A stretch of DNA of 64,000 nt from Okeania sp. SIO2C9. GTDB taxonomy: Bacteria > Cyanobacteriota > Cyanobacteriia > Cyanobacteriales > Microcoleaceae. Both the position numbers and the translations under genes were made by a program. The DNA lies in NCBI RefSeq assembly GCF_010672455.1, contig NZ_JAAHGO010000040.1, positions 21,490-85,489 on the forward strand, written 5' to 3'. The notes beneath the pieces are model-generated. The model was not told the origin of the DNA. It saw nothing but the letters and a program-made list of their open reading frames with translations, and did no database searches. This document shows, piece after piece, positions 54,640 through 63,479 of this stretch; position 1 is the first letter of the stretch; every line of letters begins with the position of its first letter.

Positions 54640-56802
54640 TCATAATGTTCCGATTGTATTATACATATCTTGAGCAAATTTTTTCGGGTTCCATAATGGT
54701 GCTAAATTTTCTGGCTCTTTAGATTTAACTAATTTATCGACAAATTCCTGACGTAAATGAGGATTTTGAGCTAATTTTACACCCCAATCAATATATTCAT
54801 TCCATGACCATGCCACGCCGAATTTAATATCTAAATTTTGTAAAAAAGAATAGCCCATCCTAGATAAAAATTGTTCTCCGGCAAGGGTGACAACTGGTAA
54901 ATTAAACCATAAAGCTTCTAAGGTATGAGTACCACCATTATAAGGATAAGAATCAAGCATAATATCTGCTAAAGAATAGATACTTCTATGTTCCTCTTCT
55001 GTAGGAAATCTTTCCATAAATTTAATCCGATGAATACTTACATCCTCAGCTTTACAAGCTTGATGATAAGCAGCTTGAAATACTTCTATATCTCCTAATG
55101 CTTTATGAATTAATATACTATTAGGAACTTGCTTCAAGATAGCAATTTGTGCTTTGACTAAATCTCGGTTAAATTTTCTCCCTGGTGCTAAACAAAGATA
55201 AACTATTTGGTCTAAACCTATCCTTTGAGACTTTCTTAAATTAGCTCTATTTGTTTCTATTCTTTGAAAACCAGAAGTTGCTACAAATGAATTTGGCATC
55301 CTAACTAATTTTTCCATATAGTATTTATCTCGGTCTTGGGGGTGGGTATATAAATCGCATAGAAAATAATTATTCTCAGATATGTAAGGGGCATCAAATC
55401 CTAACCAAGACATACAAATAGGTGCAGGTTTATGATGTAAAATCTCACTATTAATTGGTACACTCAAAGAATCTAAATCTATCAATACATCTATTTTATC
55501 TTGCTGAATTTCAGTAATAATTTCTCGGATATCAATGCTTCCGTGGGGATATTTTTTCGGTACATATAGTTTAGTAACAGCTTGGCTAAATTTCTGAGTT
55601 TGGTCATCTGCTTTGAGATGTTCTGTTGGATATAAATATATTTCTGTATTTAATTTTCCTAACTCTCGAATAATATCAAGGCTACACCAACCGACGGAAT
55701 GTCTATTGAAATGGTTAGATATGAAGCCAATTTTTAATGGATATTTATTGTCAAAATTAACAGGAGTAGAAAAATTATTATTTTGAGGTTTGAGGACAAA
55801 TTGTCTATAAACTTTAGATACCGATCTGTAGAGATTCGAGTTAGCTTGAATATCATCTCTTAAGTAAGGAACACTGAAAAGAAAATTTCCATATAAAGCT
55901 TTTAGATCGACTACCTTTTTGACAATAGTCATATCCTCTTTCAATTTAGCTTCAAGGTCAAAAAATCTATCTTTAGCAATTTCATTTAAGCCAGATATTT
56001 GATAAGTGCTAATCAAATAAATCCCAGTCATAATCGGATCTATTTCCCCAGATTCCTGATAATAATTAGCCACCGCTTCCCTAGCAACTACATAATTATT
56101 ACCATCCCGAAGAATGCCACAGAAATGTTGATGTGCTGTAGCATAATTAGGCTGAACTTCAATCGCTTTTTTCAGATATTTAATAGCCTCAGAAAACTTA
56201 CCTTTACTTCTCAAAATTATGCCAATTTGACTATAAGCTTCCGCTAAATTTGGGTTAAGTGTAATTGCCTTTTGCCAACTATCAATAGCTTCATCTAACT
56301 TTCCCTCTTCAGCTAACTTATATCCCTGACTTAAATTAACCTCAACCCCACCCAAATTAGGATTTAATTTTAAAGCTTTTTCTTCTGAGGCGATCGCTTC
56401 ATCTAACTTACCCGCTTGCTCCCAAACTTTGGCCAAATTCCAATAAGCGACGGCCATATCTGGTCGTAGTTGAATCGCCTTCCTGTAACAAGCGATCGCC
56501 TCATCCAGCTTTCCCTGACGAAAAAACATACTGCCCAAGTTAATATGAGCCTGGCATAACTCAGGATTAAGTTCTATGGCTCGATAGTATAAATTAATTG
56601 CTTCCGAAATTTTACCTTGGGCCTGGATAATATTTGCGAGGGTGACATAAGTAGAGGCCCAATTTGGTTGTAGATTTAAAGATTGACGACAACAAGCGAT
56701 CGCCTCTGATAACTGCCCCTGAGCATAATAAAGTTCTGCTTGTGCTGTTAATGCCTCAAAATTTGGAGTTTGTGAATGGGGAGGACTCGAAGAAATATTC
56801 AT
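54640..56802 (-). CDS. SPINDLY-type O-linked GlcNAc transferase with TPRs
   Basis: 720 residues. N-terminal TPR superhelix (about 15-255; repeats such as PNWASTYVTLANIIQAQGKI and ELCQAHINLGSMFFRQGKLDEAI), a helical linker (255-350) and a GT41 catalytic domain (about 355-715) in two lobes: KIGFISNHFNRHSVGWC, APICMSWLGFDAPYISENNY, LADIMLDSYPYNGGTHTLEALW (UDP-sugar site). It probably transfers a sugar to Ser/Thr of proteins that its TPRs bind. Acceptors are unknown. Both ends match typical cyanobacterial members. It is a single-gene unit. Confidence 0.9.
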   Translation of the reverse strand: MNISSSPPHSQTPNFEALTAQAELYYAQGQLSEAIACCRQSLNLQPNWASTYVTLANIIQAQGKISEAINLYYRAIELNPELCQAHINLGSMFFRQGKLDEAIACYRKAIQLRPDMAVAYWNLAKVWEQAGKLDEAIASEEKALKLNPNLGGVEVNLSQGYKLAEEGKLDEAIDSWQKAITLNPNLAEAYSQIGIILRSKGKFSEAIKYLKKAIEVQPNYATAHQHFCGILRDGNNYVVAREAVANYYQESGEIDPIMTGIYLISTYQISGLNEIAKDRFFDLEAKLKEDMTIVKKVVDLKALYGNFLFSVPYLRDDIQANSNLYRSVSKVYRQFVLKPQNNNFSTPVNFDNKYPLKIGFISNHFNRHSVGWCSLDIIRELGKLNTEIYLYPTEHLKADDQTQKFSQAVTKLYVPKKYPHGSIDIREIITEIQQDKIDVLIDLDSLSVPINSEILHHKPAPICMSWLGFDAPYISENNYFLCDLYTHPQDRDKYYMEKLVRMPNSFVATSGFQRIETNRANLRKSQRIGLDQIVYLCLAPGRKFNRDLVKAQIAILKQVPNSILIHKALGDIEVFQAAYHQACKAEDVSIHRIKFMERFPTEEEHRSIYSLADIMLDSYPYNGGTHTLEALWFNLPVVTLAGEQFLSRMGYSFLQNLDIKFGVAWSWNEYIDWGVKLAQNPHLRQEFVDKLVKSKEPENLAPLWNPKKFAQDMYNTIGTL

Positions 56803-56942
56803 TGGAAAAAAAAGTCTATGTTATGTAATTAAAGGTTAAAATCTACCATATTTTGTACCTCAGTAGGACGATCTGATATAGGTCTTTCCTCTAAGGTGCA
56901 ATATTTGAGTTATCCTGTGTTTAGTTTTGGGTAAAAATATTT
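56803..56942. promoter_or_regulatory. Upstream region of the O-GlcNAc transferase gene
   Basis: Short AT-rich spacer between this gene and the tandem array. A promoter for the minus-strand gene is expected here; no box is certain. Confidence 0.3.
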
Positions 56943-57267
56943 GATATAGCTATAAGCATTTCCTACGGAATGCTCGGCAAGCAGCTATCAGCTAGAATTA
57001 AAACTTTTAACTGTAATGTTTTGAAGTTTCTTAGCTTTCCTAATCTGAATGCGTAGTACTATAACTAATATGAAATAGGTTAATGTTTGCTACAGATAAT
57101 TGATCAAGAGATAGAGATATGGGGAGATATGGAAAGTCATAAATAGCAGAATTACTTGTATTTCATATCAACTTGCTCTTTTACTATTTCCCTCAACTTT
57201 CAGTCCTAAAGCTGATAATAAATGTAGTATTGATTTTGGTATTTAATATTAAATAAGGACTCTTTCA

Positions 57268-57357
57268 ATGATTGACAAAAATTTGCATCAACTTCAACCA
57301 AAAATTAAACTTAAACCTCAAATAATTCCCAGAATTATTTCATTAGTTTTGATATAG
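57268..57357 (+). pseudogene. Truncated leader copy 1 of the muramidase gene
   Basis: Encodes 29 residues (MIDKNLHQLQPKIKLKPQ then IIPRIISLVLI) before TAG, homologous to the first 29 residues of the downstream gene. It has its own AAGGA site about 11 bases before the ATG. Confidence 0.75.
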
Positions 57358-57668
57358 CCATAAGTATTCAGCTATAAGTATTCAGCATTCAGCTAGAATC
57401 AAAACTTTTAACTGTAATGTTTTGAAATTTCTTAGCTTTCCTAATCTGAATGCGTAGTACTATAACTAATATGAAATAGGTTAATGTTTGCTACAGATAA
57501 TTGATCAAGAGATAGAGATATGGGGAGATATGGAAAGTCATAAATAGCAGAATTACTTGTATTTCATATCAACTTGCTCTTTTACTATTTCCCTCAACTT
57601 TCAGTCCTAAAGCTGATAATAAATGTAGTATTGATTTTGGTATTTAATATTAAATAAGGACTCTTTCA

Positions 57669-57746
57669 ATGATTGACAAAAATTTGCATCAACTTCAACC
57701 AAAAATTAAACTTAAACCTCAAATAATTCTGGGAATTATTTCATGA
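57669..57746 (+). pseudogene. Truncated leader copy 2 of the muramidase gene
   Basis: 25 residues beginning MIDKNLHQLQPKIK and ending ILGIIS before TGA. The IILGIIS end matches the intact gene better than copies 1 and 3 do. Confidence 0.75.
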
Positions 57747-58037
57747 ATTTTGATATAACTATAAGCATTCAGCATTCAGTATTCAGTATTCAGCTATAAT
57801 TAAAACTTTTAACTGTAATGTTTTGAAGTTTCTTAGCTTTCCTAATCTGAATGGGTAGTGCTATAACTAATATGAATTAGGTCATCGATCAAGAGATAGA
57901 GAGATGGGGAAATATGGAAAGTCATAAATAGCAGAATTACTTGTATTTCATATCAACTTGCTCTTTTACTATATCCCTCAATTTTCAGCCCCAAAGCTGA
58001 TAATAAATCTAGTATTAATTTTGGTATTTAATATTAA

Positions 58038-58214
58038 CAGGACTTACGCACGGACACGCTTATCGAGTAAGGGCGTTTTCCTATCGCATAACTCCGTTAA
58101 CGCTCCGCGACATATAAAGCAGAGCTTTGCGGAGCGCAAATGCCATTTGCTTGGCATAACTATCGTTAACGCCCCTACATATGCCGTTTTCAAGGTGAAT
58201 TTGCGTAAGTCCTG
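58038..58214. mobile_element. 177-bp miniature element with CAGGACTTACGCA ends
   Basis: Perfect 13-bp inverted ends CAGGACTTACGCA and TGCGTAAGTCCTG, flanked by ATTAA on both sides. It interrupts the third unit of the array between the TATTTAATATTAA and ATAAGGA blocks. Its open frames on both strands are not genes. Confidence 0.88.
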
Positions 58215-58234
58215 ATTAAATAAGGAAGATTTCA

Positions 58235-58324
58235 ATGATTGGAAAAAAATCACATCAACTTCAACCAAAAATTAAATTTAAACCTCAAATGATTCCCAGA
58301 ATTATTTCATTAGTTTTGATATAG
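58235..58324 (+). pseudogene. Truncated leader copy 3 of the muramidase gene
   Basis: 29 residues beginning MIGKKSHQLQPKIKFKPQ before TAG. The first 15 residues are identical to the intact gene, so this is the closest copy. It follows the 177-bp element directly. Confidence 0.75.
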
Positions 58325-58604
58325 CCATAAGTATTCAGCTATAAGTATTCAGCATTCAGCTAGAATCAAAACTTTTAACTGTAATGTTTTGAAATTTCTT
58401 AGCTTTCCTAATCTGAATGCGTAGTACTATAACTAATATGAAATAGGTTAATGTTTGCTACAGATAATTGATCAAGAGATAGAGATATGGGGAGATATGG
58501 AAAGTCATAAATAGCAGAAATACTTGTATTTCATATCAACTTGTTCTTTTACTATTCCCCTCAACTTTCAGCCCCAAAGCTGATAATGAATCTAGTATTA
58601 CTTT

Positions 58605-58834
58605 GTAAGCATTTCCTGCGGAATGCTGCGCAAACAACTATTAGCTGTCAGCTTAATGCAACAAGACTCTCTCCTTAAGAACAGTGTTTATAATTAATAT
58701 CGACTTTAAAGGCAAGGAAGCCTAATTTTCTAGTAAGATAATTAATAAAGCTTTTATCGTAAACTAAAAGCAATAGCTGAAGTTCGCAGTTCCTCCGGAG
58801 GAGGCTAGCTGATGGCTGACCGCTGAGTGCTTAC
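58605..58834. mobile_element. Element with GTAAGCA ends in the fourth unit
   Basis: GTAAGCATTTCC (with a 24-bp palindrome variant) to AGTGCTTAC. It sits between the promoter block and the ATG of the intact muramidase gene, about 40 bp before its ribosome-binding site, so it probably changes the expression of the real gene. Confidence 0.7.
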
Positions 58835-58873
58835 ATGAATTTTGGTATTTAATATTAAATAAGGAAGATTTCA

Positions 58874-59551
58874 ATGATTGGAAAAAAATCACATCAACTT
58901 CAACCAAAAATTAAATTTCAATCTCAAATAATTCTGGGAATTATTTCATTAATATTGACAGTGGGAATCCCAATTTTTATCGATCATAAAATTCCTGTTC
59001 AAGCACAAACAGAACAAAAATACGAAGAAAAATTATTTGAAACAGCTCTAGCTTTTACTCTATATTTTGAAGGTGGATTTAGTAATCATCCAGCAGATAA
59101 AGGTGGTCGAACTTATAAAGGAATTTTGCAAACTGAATATAATGCTTATAGACGAAGACGTGGTTTACCAACCTTAGATGTTACACAAATGTCTGATACT
59201 GAACTAATGGAAATTTATCAAAGTTATTGGGATAATAGTAAGTCAGCTACAATGCACCCTGCTCTAGCTGTAGTTATGTTTGATACTGCAGTTAATTTTG
59301 GTATTAATAACTCAGTAACCTTTCTTCAGCAAGCTTTAGGATTACCACAAACAGGTATATTTGATGCTGATACTAGGTCAGCATTAACAGAAGGTAATAA
59401 TCGAAATACAGCTCTTCAAATGATTAATGAAAGAATTATTTATCGTTATAAAAGAGTGCAGGAAGATGCGAGTCAAATGGCTTTTTTTCATGGTTGGTTA
59501 GCTCGTGATTATAGTTTGTGGGGTTATGTAGAAAAGCTCAAAGATCGTTGA
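58874..59551 (+). CDS. Secreted GH108-type muramidase with peptidoglycan-binding module
   Basis: 225 residues. Signal peptide (1-44, hydrophobic 18-35, cleavage after VQA), then a GH108 glycosyl hydrolase domain with catalytic Glu66 in YFEGGFSNHPADKGGRTYKGI (64-84), and a C-terminal peptidoglycan-binding-3-like region (about 145-190, FLQQALGLPQTGIFDADT). It is expected to cleave the glycan strands of the cell's own or another wall. AAGGAAGA precedes the ATG by eight bases. It belongs to the array of duplicated starts upstream, and an element lies just before it. Confidence 0.85.
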   Translation: MIGKKSHQLQPKIKFQSQIILGIISLILTVGIPIFIDHKIPVQAQTEQKYEEKLFETALAFTLYFEGGFSNHPADKGGRTYKGILQTEYNAYRRRRGLPTLDVTQMSDTELMEIYQSYWDNSKSATMHPALAVVMFDTAVNFGINNSVTFLQQALGLPQTGIFDADTRSALTEGNNRNTALQMINERIIYRYKRVQEDASQMAFFHGWLARDYSLWGYVEKLKDR

Positions 59552-60125
59552 AGAAGGAAGAATGGAAAAGGAAGAGGGAAGAAGGAAGAAGTAAGAAGGC
59601 AGAAAACAGAAGAAAGCAATATTGACCTGCCGAATCTAAGATATATAGCGCTGTGCGCAGGCAACAGGCAACAGGCAACAGGGGGAATAAATTGCCCATG
59701 ATATAAGACTTTTAGCTTTTTGTCCTCTCCTGCAATTTGTAAATATACCAGCGCTCATTGCTATAAAACCAAGGAAAACTTACAAATAATACCAATTTGA
59801 AAAAAGAATGTTACGAATAATAAGTGCAATAAAAAGATTTTGCAGGAAATATCCCTTTGACAAAAAAGAGAATTTACGAACTGAAAACTGGTATTAAATC
59901 TATTAATTCTGGCTCCTGAATTCTGGATTCTGTTTGCGGAGCATTCCGTAGGAAATTCTAAGAAATACCCTAGCTATTTGTAGCAAACATTTATCAAATT
60001 GGTATAAAGCAGTCTAAGCAAAGCTTAGAACAGATCGAAAGATTCAAACTCAGACAACATAATTTTTTCCTTCTCTCTTAGATAACTAAAGTATTCTTCC
60101 TATCATTTTTCCATTTTTTTCAATA
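59552..60125. other. Spacer after the muramidase gene
   Basis: GAAGGAAGA and GGCAACA simple repeats and a 24-bp palindrome variant (59930-59953). No gene. Confidence 0.5.
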
Positions 60126-60262
60126 GAGTTGTCGCTAAATAGAGGCAAAAAATCGCTCAAACCTAGACAGGACAATAATTACCAGCATTTTTAGTTACTA
60201 ATAGCTATAATCCTTACAGAACAAGGATTTTGGGGATTTTTTAAGTTATAAAGCGACAAGTC
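60126..60262. mobile_element. 137-bp TA-flanked miniature element, copy 2
   Basis: GAGTTGTCGCT to AGCGACAAGTC with TA on both sides; the inverted counterpart of 26970-27105. Confidence 0.78.
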
Positions 60263-60307
60263 TAATATTTATCCCTTCTTCCTTCTTCCTTCTTCCTTCT
60301 TCCTTCT

Positions 60308-61876
60308 TCAAGAATTTAAGGACACAGGAAGATTATGATGAGTAGTATTATTACCATTACCACTATTATTATTATTTAATTTGACATAATGACTAATAAG
60401 CTGAGTCAGATGAATGAAAGTCTGAATATCAATTTGACGTGATAATAACATTTCTCGATACTTCCCTTCTAAATTTTCCAGCTTATCCTTAACTTCTTCT
60501 GGGCATACCTCCGACATAGATTGCCATTCATCAATTAATGCTATGGTATTTTGAATATCTTTCTGATTTTGTTTTTCTTGCAAAATTCGGCATTCTTCTA
60601 CAAGCATCTTTGTCATTTCTTCTAACTTTTCATAAGCTTCTTTAGGTAAGTCTCCCTCAATCAACATTGACCTATGTTGCTGCCTTAATTCTTCTACTTC
60701 TTTAAGAGCTTGAATTGGATTTTCTTCTAAATTTAAACTAATGTTACTGAGAGCTAAACGGCTATTTTTAATCATATTGAGACACTGTTTATGACGCCAC
60801 ATTCGCAACAAAAATCCGATGATACCTGTAGATATAACAATAATTATACCTGCCTGTAAATCTTGGTTTTCCTCTAAATAGCGCATCCAAACTTGTCTGG
60901 GGTCGCCTTGCTCAAATGCTTGCTGAGAACCAGGATGAAGATATACCAATCCACTCTGTAATAAAGAGCGAGCATTTCCGTTAGCAAGTTCTGGGTAAAA
61001 TAATGAGTATTGTCGAGAAGATGAGATAATTGACCAAGTTAAAAGAGCAATTTTTTCTTTGCTGACATCAGGACGAGTTACTAAAGCAGCAGCAGTAGAA
61101 ATAGTAGGCAAATCTTCTTGAGGTATTGGTGGTAGAGGAATATAACTACCTTTTGGTATGGTTCCACTTTGATATGATTCTGGAAATTGAATAGTTAAGT
61201 AGTTAATAAAGGCAGTTGATATCGGAACTAACCTGAGCAAGGGAGGTGTTGCTAACTCTGCTTGAATTTTTTTACTGCTTCCCACCGGACCAACATAGAC
61301 GAAAGCATCTATTTCTTTCTGTTTCAGTTTATCTAATCCTTCTCTGATATCAATATCCGCTTCAATAATGTTTAGATTTGTGGCACTAAATAGTCGTCTA
61401 GCAGTGAAGTAAATACCGCTTTGCGGAGCGCCAAAAACGACTCGCTTTCCGTCAAGGTCAGTAAAAGTCTCGATCTCTGAGTCAGATTGTGTAATTAGGT
61501 GTAAATATTCATGGGCAAGAACAGCTATTGCTTGGACTTTGCCCATTTTCATTGCTTCGCTGGCGACATCTAGTTGAACTAGGGCAAGGTCTGTTTCTCC
61601 ATTGAGTAAACGTTTGAGGTTTTGTTGCGAACCGTAGGAATCATAATTATCACGGACTTTTATTTTCCCTACTTCACGAGCTGAAGTTACTATTTGCCTG
61701 CCTATGTTTTCATAAGCACCTCCATTAGCACCAGTAGAAAGGGTGAGACTGTGGCGTTGAGTAGTGCAACTCGTTAATGCGATCGCCCATAAAAATATAC
61801 CTCCTATTCCGATTAATTTACTAGGTAGTTTGCGATGAGGATATATAGCAGTTGATAATTTTGTAAATATATGCAA
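60308..61876 (-). CDS. TAXI-family solute-binding lipoprotein with transmembrane helix and cytoplasmic helical tail
   Basis: 522 residues. A lipobox-like ALTSC ends at Cys37 after a hydrophobic segment (about 20-36). A TAXI-type binding domain follows (about 42-330: LTLSTGANGGAYENIGRQI, LVQLDVASEAM, DLDGKRVVFGAPQSGIYFTARRL, DAFVYVGPVGSS). Next comes a transmembrane helix (about 345-362, AGIIIVISTGIIGFLLRMW), then a Glu/Lys-rich helical region (about 368-495) and an Asn-rich end. No TRAP permease genes are nearby. The extra helix and tail suggest a sensor or tethered adaptor instead of a transport partner. That role is inference. Confidence 0.82.
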   Translation of the reverse strand: MHIFTKLSTAIYPHRKLPSKLIGIGGIFLWAIALTSCTTQRHSLTLSTGANGGAYENIGRQIVTSAREVGKIKVRDNYDSYGSQQNLKRLLNGETDLALVQLDVASEAMKMGKVQAIAVLAHEYLHLITQSDSEIETFTDLDGKRVVFGAPQSGIYFTARRLFSATNLNIIEADIDIREGLDKLKQKEIDAFVYVGPVGSSKKIQAELATPPLLRLVPISTAFINYLTIQFPESYQSGTIPKGSYIPLPPIPQEDLPTISTAAALVTRPDVSKEKIALLTWSIISSSRQYSLFYPELANGNARSLLQSGLVYLHPGSQQAFEQGDPRQVWMRYLEENQDLQAGIIIVISTGIIGFLLRMWRHKQCLNMIKNSRLALSNISLNLEENPIQALKEVEELRQQHRSMLIEGDLPKEAYEKLEEMTKMLVEECRILQEKQNQKDIQNTIALIDEWQSMSEVCPEEVKDKLENLEGKYREMLLSRQIDIQTFIHLTQLISHYVKLNNNNSGNGNNTTHHNLPVSLNS

Positions 61877-62198
61877 TTTCTTATCTCCTTAAAAGGAAAA
61901 ATTTTATGCTGAGAATAATGCGATTATTTATACTTAACTATGAATATGAACGACTATTAATTCTTTGATCAAAATGTAATTATATCATGCCCACTTAAAT
62001 TATCGGCCTAAAAATATCTTGTTTTTGGCTCAATAGAAGGAAAAAGGAAAAAGGAAAAAGGAAGAACCAAAAAATCTTGCGTTGTCTGAGTTTTAAGCTT
62101 TTAATATATCCTAACCTTTCCTTCGACTGGTATCATATAAGACGATCCATAGAACCTACCCACAAAAATTTGTTGAATTTTGCTAGATAGACGAAAAA
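61877..62198. other. Spacer between the TAXI gene and rpmA
   Basis: Short GGAAAAAGG repeats and a sequence TATCATGCCC; no gene. It ends at the rpmA terminator. Confidence 0.5.
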
Positions 62199-62223
62199 AA
62201 AGTAGGATGTAAAGTCCTACTTT
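62199..62223 (-). terminator. Rho-independent terminator of rpmA
   Basis: AAAGTAGGA/TCCTACTTT stem with a seven-base loop and a run of Ts on the minus strand, 50 bp after the stop. Confidence 0.9.
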
Positions 62224-62274
62224 AAAAATAGCCCTGCTGATGCGTGGGTATGACTTGACACTTATCCAAATTAT

Positions 62275-62562
62275 TTAAGCTTCAACAACTGCGACATTAG
62301 CTTCTGGAGTCACTGGATAAACGCTCACTTTTTTCCGACTTTTACCTTTTCTTTCAAAAGTCACCACACCCTCAACTAAAGCAAATAAAGTATAGTCAGT
62401 ACCGACACCAACATTATTGCCTGCATGGAATTTGGTACCACGTTGCCTGACAAGAATATTACCTGCTTTAACAACTTGACCACCAAAACGTTTCACACCT
62501 AATCTCTGGGAATTAGAGTCGCGACCGTTACGAGTACTACCAGTACCTTTCTTATGAGCCAT
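62275..62562 (-). CDS. rpmA: Ribosomal protein bL27
   Basis: 95 residues from the conserved start [16 protein letters not shown]; a start four codons earlier (MEEI) is unlikely because the family begins MAHKKG, and GGAGGAAATC before it is the ribosome-binding site. The [17 protein letters not shown] block is typical. No N-terminal extension for processing is seen. It should be in an rplU-rpmA operon, but a TnpB relic of about 290 bp separates it from rplU. A strong terminator follows. Confidence 0.95.
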   Translation of the reverse strand: MAHKKGTGSTRNGRDSNSQRLGVKRFGGQVVKAGNILVRQRGTKFHAGNNVGVGTDYTLFALVEGVVTFERKGKSRKKVSVYPVTPEANVAVVEA

Positions 62563-62574
62563 GATTTCCTCCAA

Positions 62575-62880
62575 ATTTTATTATTTGACATCCTCCCCGA
62601 CCTATAAGGCACAAGGATTCCTACCGAGCTGTAGCTCCTCAGCGAGTTGACATCTCACAGGCTGCTGCTACCTTGACGGTAGTCTTACACTTGCCTCCAC
62701 GTCCGTTTAGAGTCTCGAAATGCCCTCCCGCGACTTATCAAGAATTCTTATGGATGCTTATCTGTGCCTTCAAGTTTAAGCTGCTCATTGACCTGAAAGC
62801 TTCCCTTGTTCTGCTCTCAACTGAAGGAATTTCGACCTAATCTTCTTTTCTACAGTATTTACGAGACAAGGTGAGTATAT
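62575..62880 (-). pseudogene. TnpB (IS891/IS1341-type) terminal relic between rplU and rpmA
   Basis: On the minus strand the tail HFETLNGRGGKCKTTVKVAAACEMSTR (about 62735-62655), with the expected downstream right-end block GGTAGGAATCCTTGTGCCTT ... GGTCGGGGAGGATGTCAA. Stops precede it, and the main nuclease is missing. The element inserted into the rplU-rpmA spacer and decayed to its 3' end. Confidence 0.6.
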
Positions 62881-62966
62881 AACCAATTTCATTATAGCAT
62901 AGTATAGAAAGTCGCCCCAGAAGGGCGAGGCTTTAAACCCAATTTTTCGGTCAATAACTTCTGTAA

Positions 62967-63479
62967 TTATTCTGCCTGATTTTCTGATTTTTCTTCAGAT
63001 ACAGTTTCAACTTCTGCCGTAGTCTCGGAAACTTCCTCACTAACAGTTTCTACTGATTCTTGAATTTCTGTAGCTTCAGTTGCTGTTTCTGTAACACTTT
63101 CACTAGCTTCCGGAGTTACTGTTGTAGCTGAAGTTTGAGATTCTCCTACTGCTAATATTTTGCCATTAATACTTATGGAGTCAATCATTAGACGAGTAAG
63201 TTCTTGGCGATGTCCCCTTTTTTTCCGAGTTTTCTTTTTAGGGCGCATTTTGTAGACAATAATTTTTTTGCCCCGCAAGTGCCTCATCACAGTGCCTTCC
63301 ACAAGAGCTCCTTCTACAAGGGGTTGACCAATATGAACATCTCCCTCATGTTGAACTAGAAGCACATTATCCAGAGAAACTTGATCCCCCTCCGCTGCTT
63401 GTAGAAGGTCAATATCGTAAAAGCGACCTGCTTCTACCCTCAGTTGTTTTCCACCTGTTTCAATAATTGCGTAACTCAT
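62967..63479 (-). CDS. rplU: Ribosomal protein bL21
   Basis: 170 residues. The core (1-103) is standard bL21: [38 protein letters not shown] and the basic [24 protein letters not shown]. An unusually long Glu/Thr/Val-rich acidic tail (about 118-170, repeated SETTAEV and [14 protein letters not shown] units) extends beyond the normal end. Such tails occur in some cyanobacterial bL21; the function is unknown. First gene of the rplU-rpmA pair. Confidence 0.95.
   Translation of the reverse strand: MSYAIIETGGKQLRVEAGRFYDIDLLQAAEGDQVSLDNVLLVQHEGDVHIGQPLVEGALVEGTVMRHLRGKKIIVYKMRPKKKTRKKRGHRQELTRLMIDSISINGKILAVGESQTSATTVTPEASESVTETATEATEIQESVETVSEEVSETTAEVETVSEEKSENQAE

Larger units (their letters stand above)
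56943..58873 (+). repeat. Fourfold array of a promoter and start region upstream of the muramidase gene
   Basis: Units begin at GATATAGC-like sequence at 56943, 57351, 57752 and 58318 (unit lengths about 408 and 401 bp; the third and fourth are enlarged by insertions). Each contains a common block with CTAATCTGAATGCGTAGTACTATAA, GATCAAGAGATAGAGA and GGTATTTAATATTAAATAAGGA, then a Shine-Dalgarno sequence and an ATG followed by HQLQPKIK. Only the last leads into a full gene. Confidence 0.92.

Noticed and set aside
57958..58268. Open frames on both strands
   Set aside because: They are created by the inverted-repeat element at 58038-58214.
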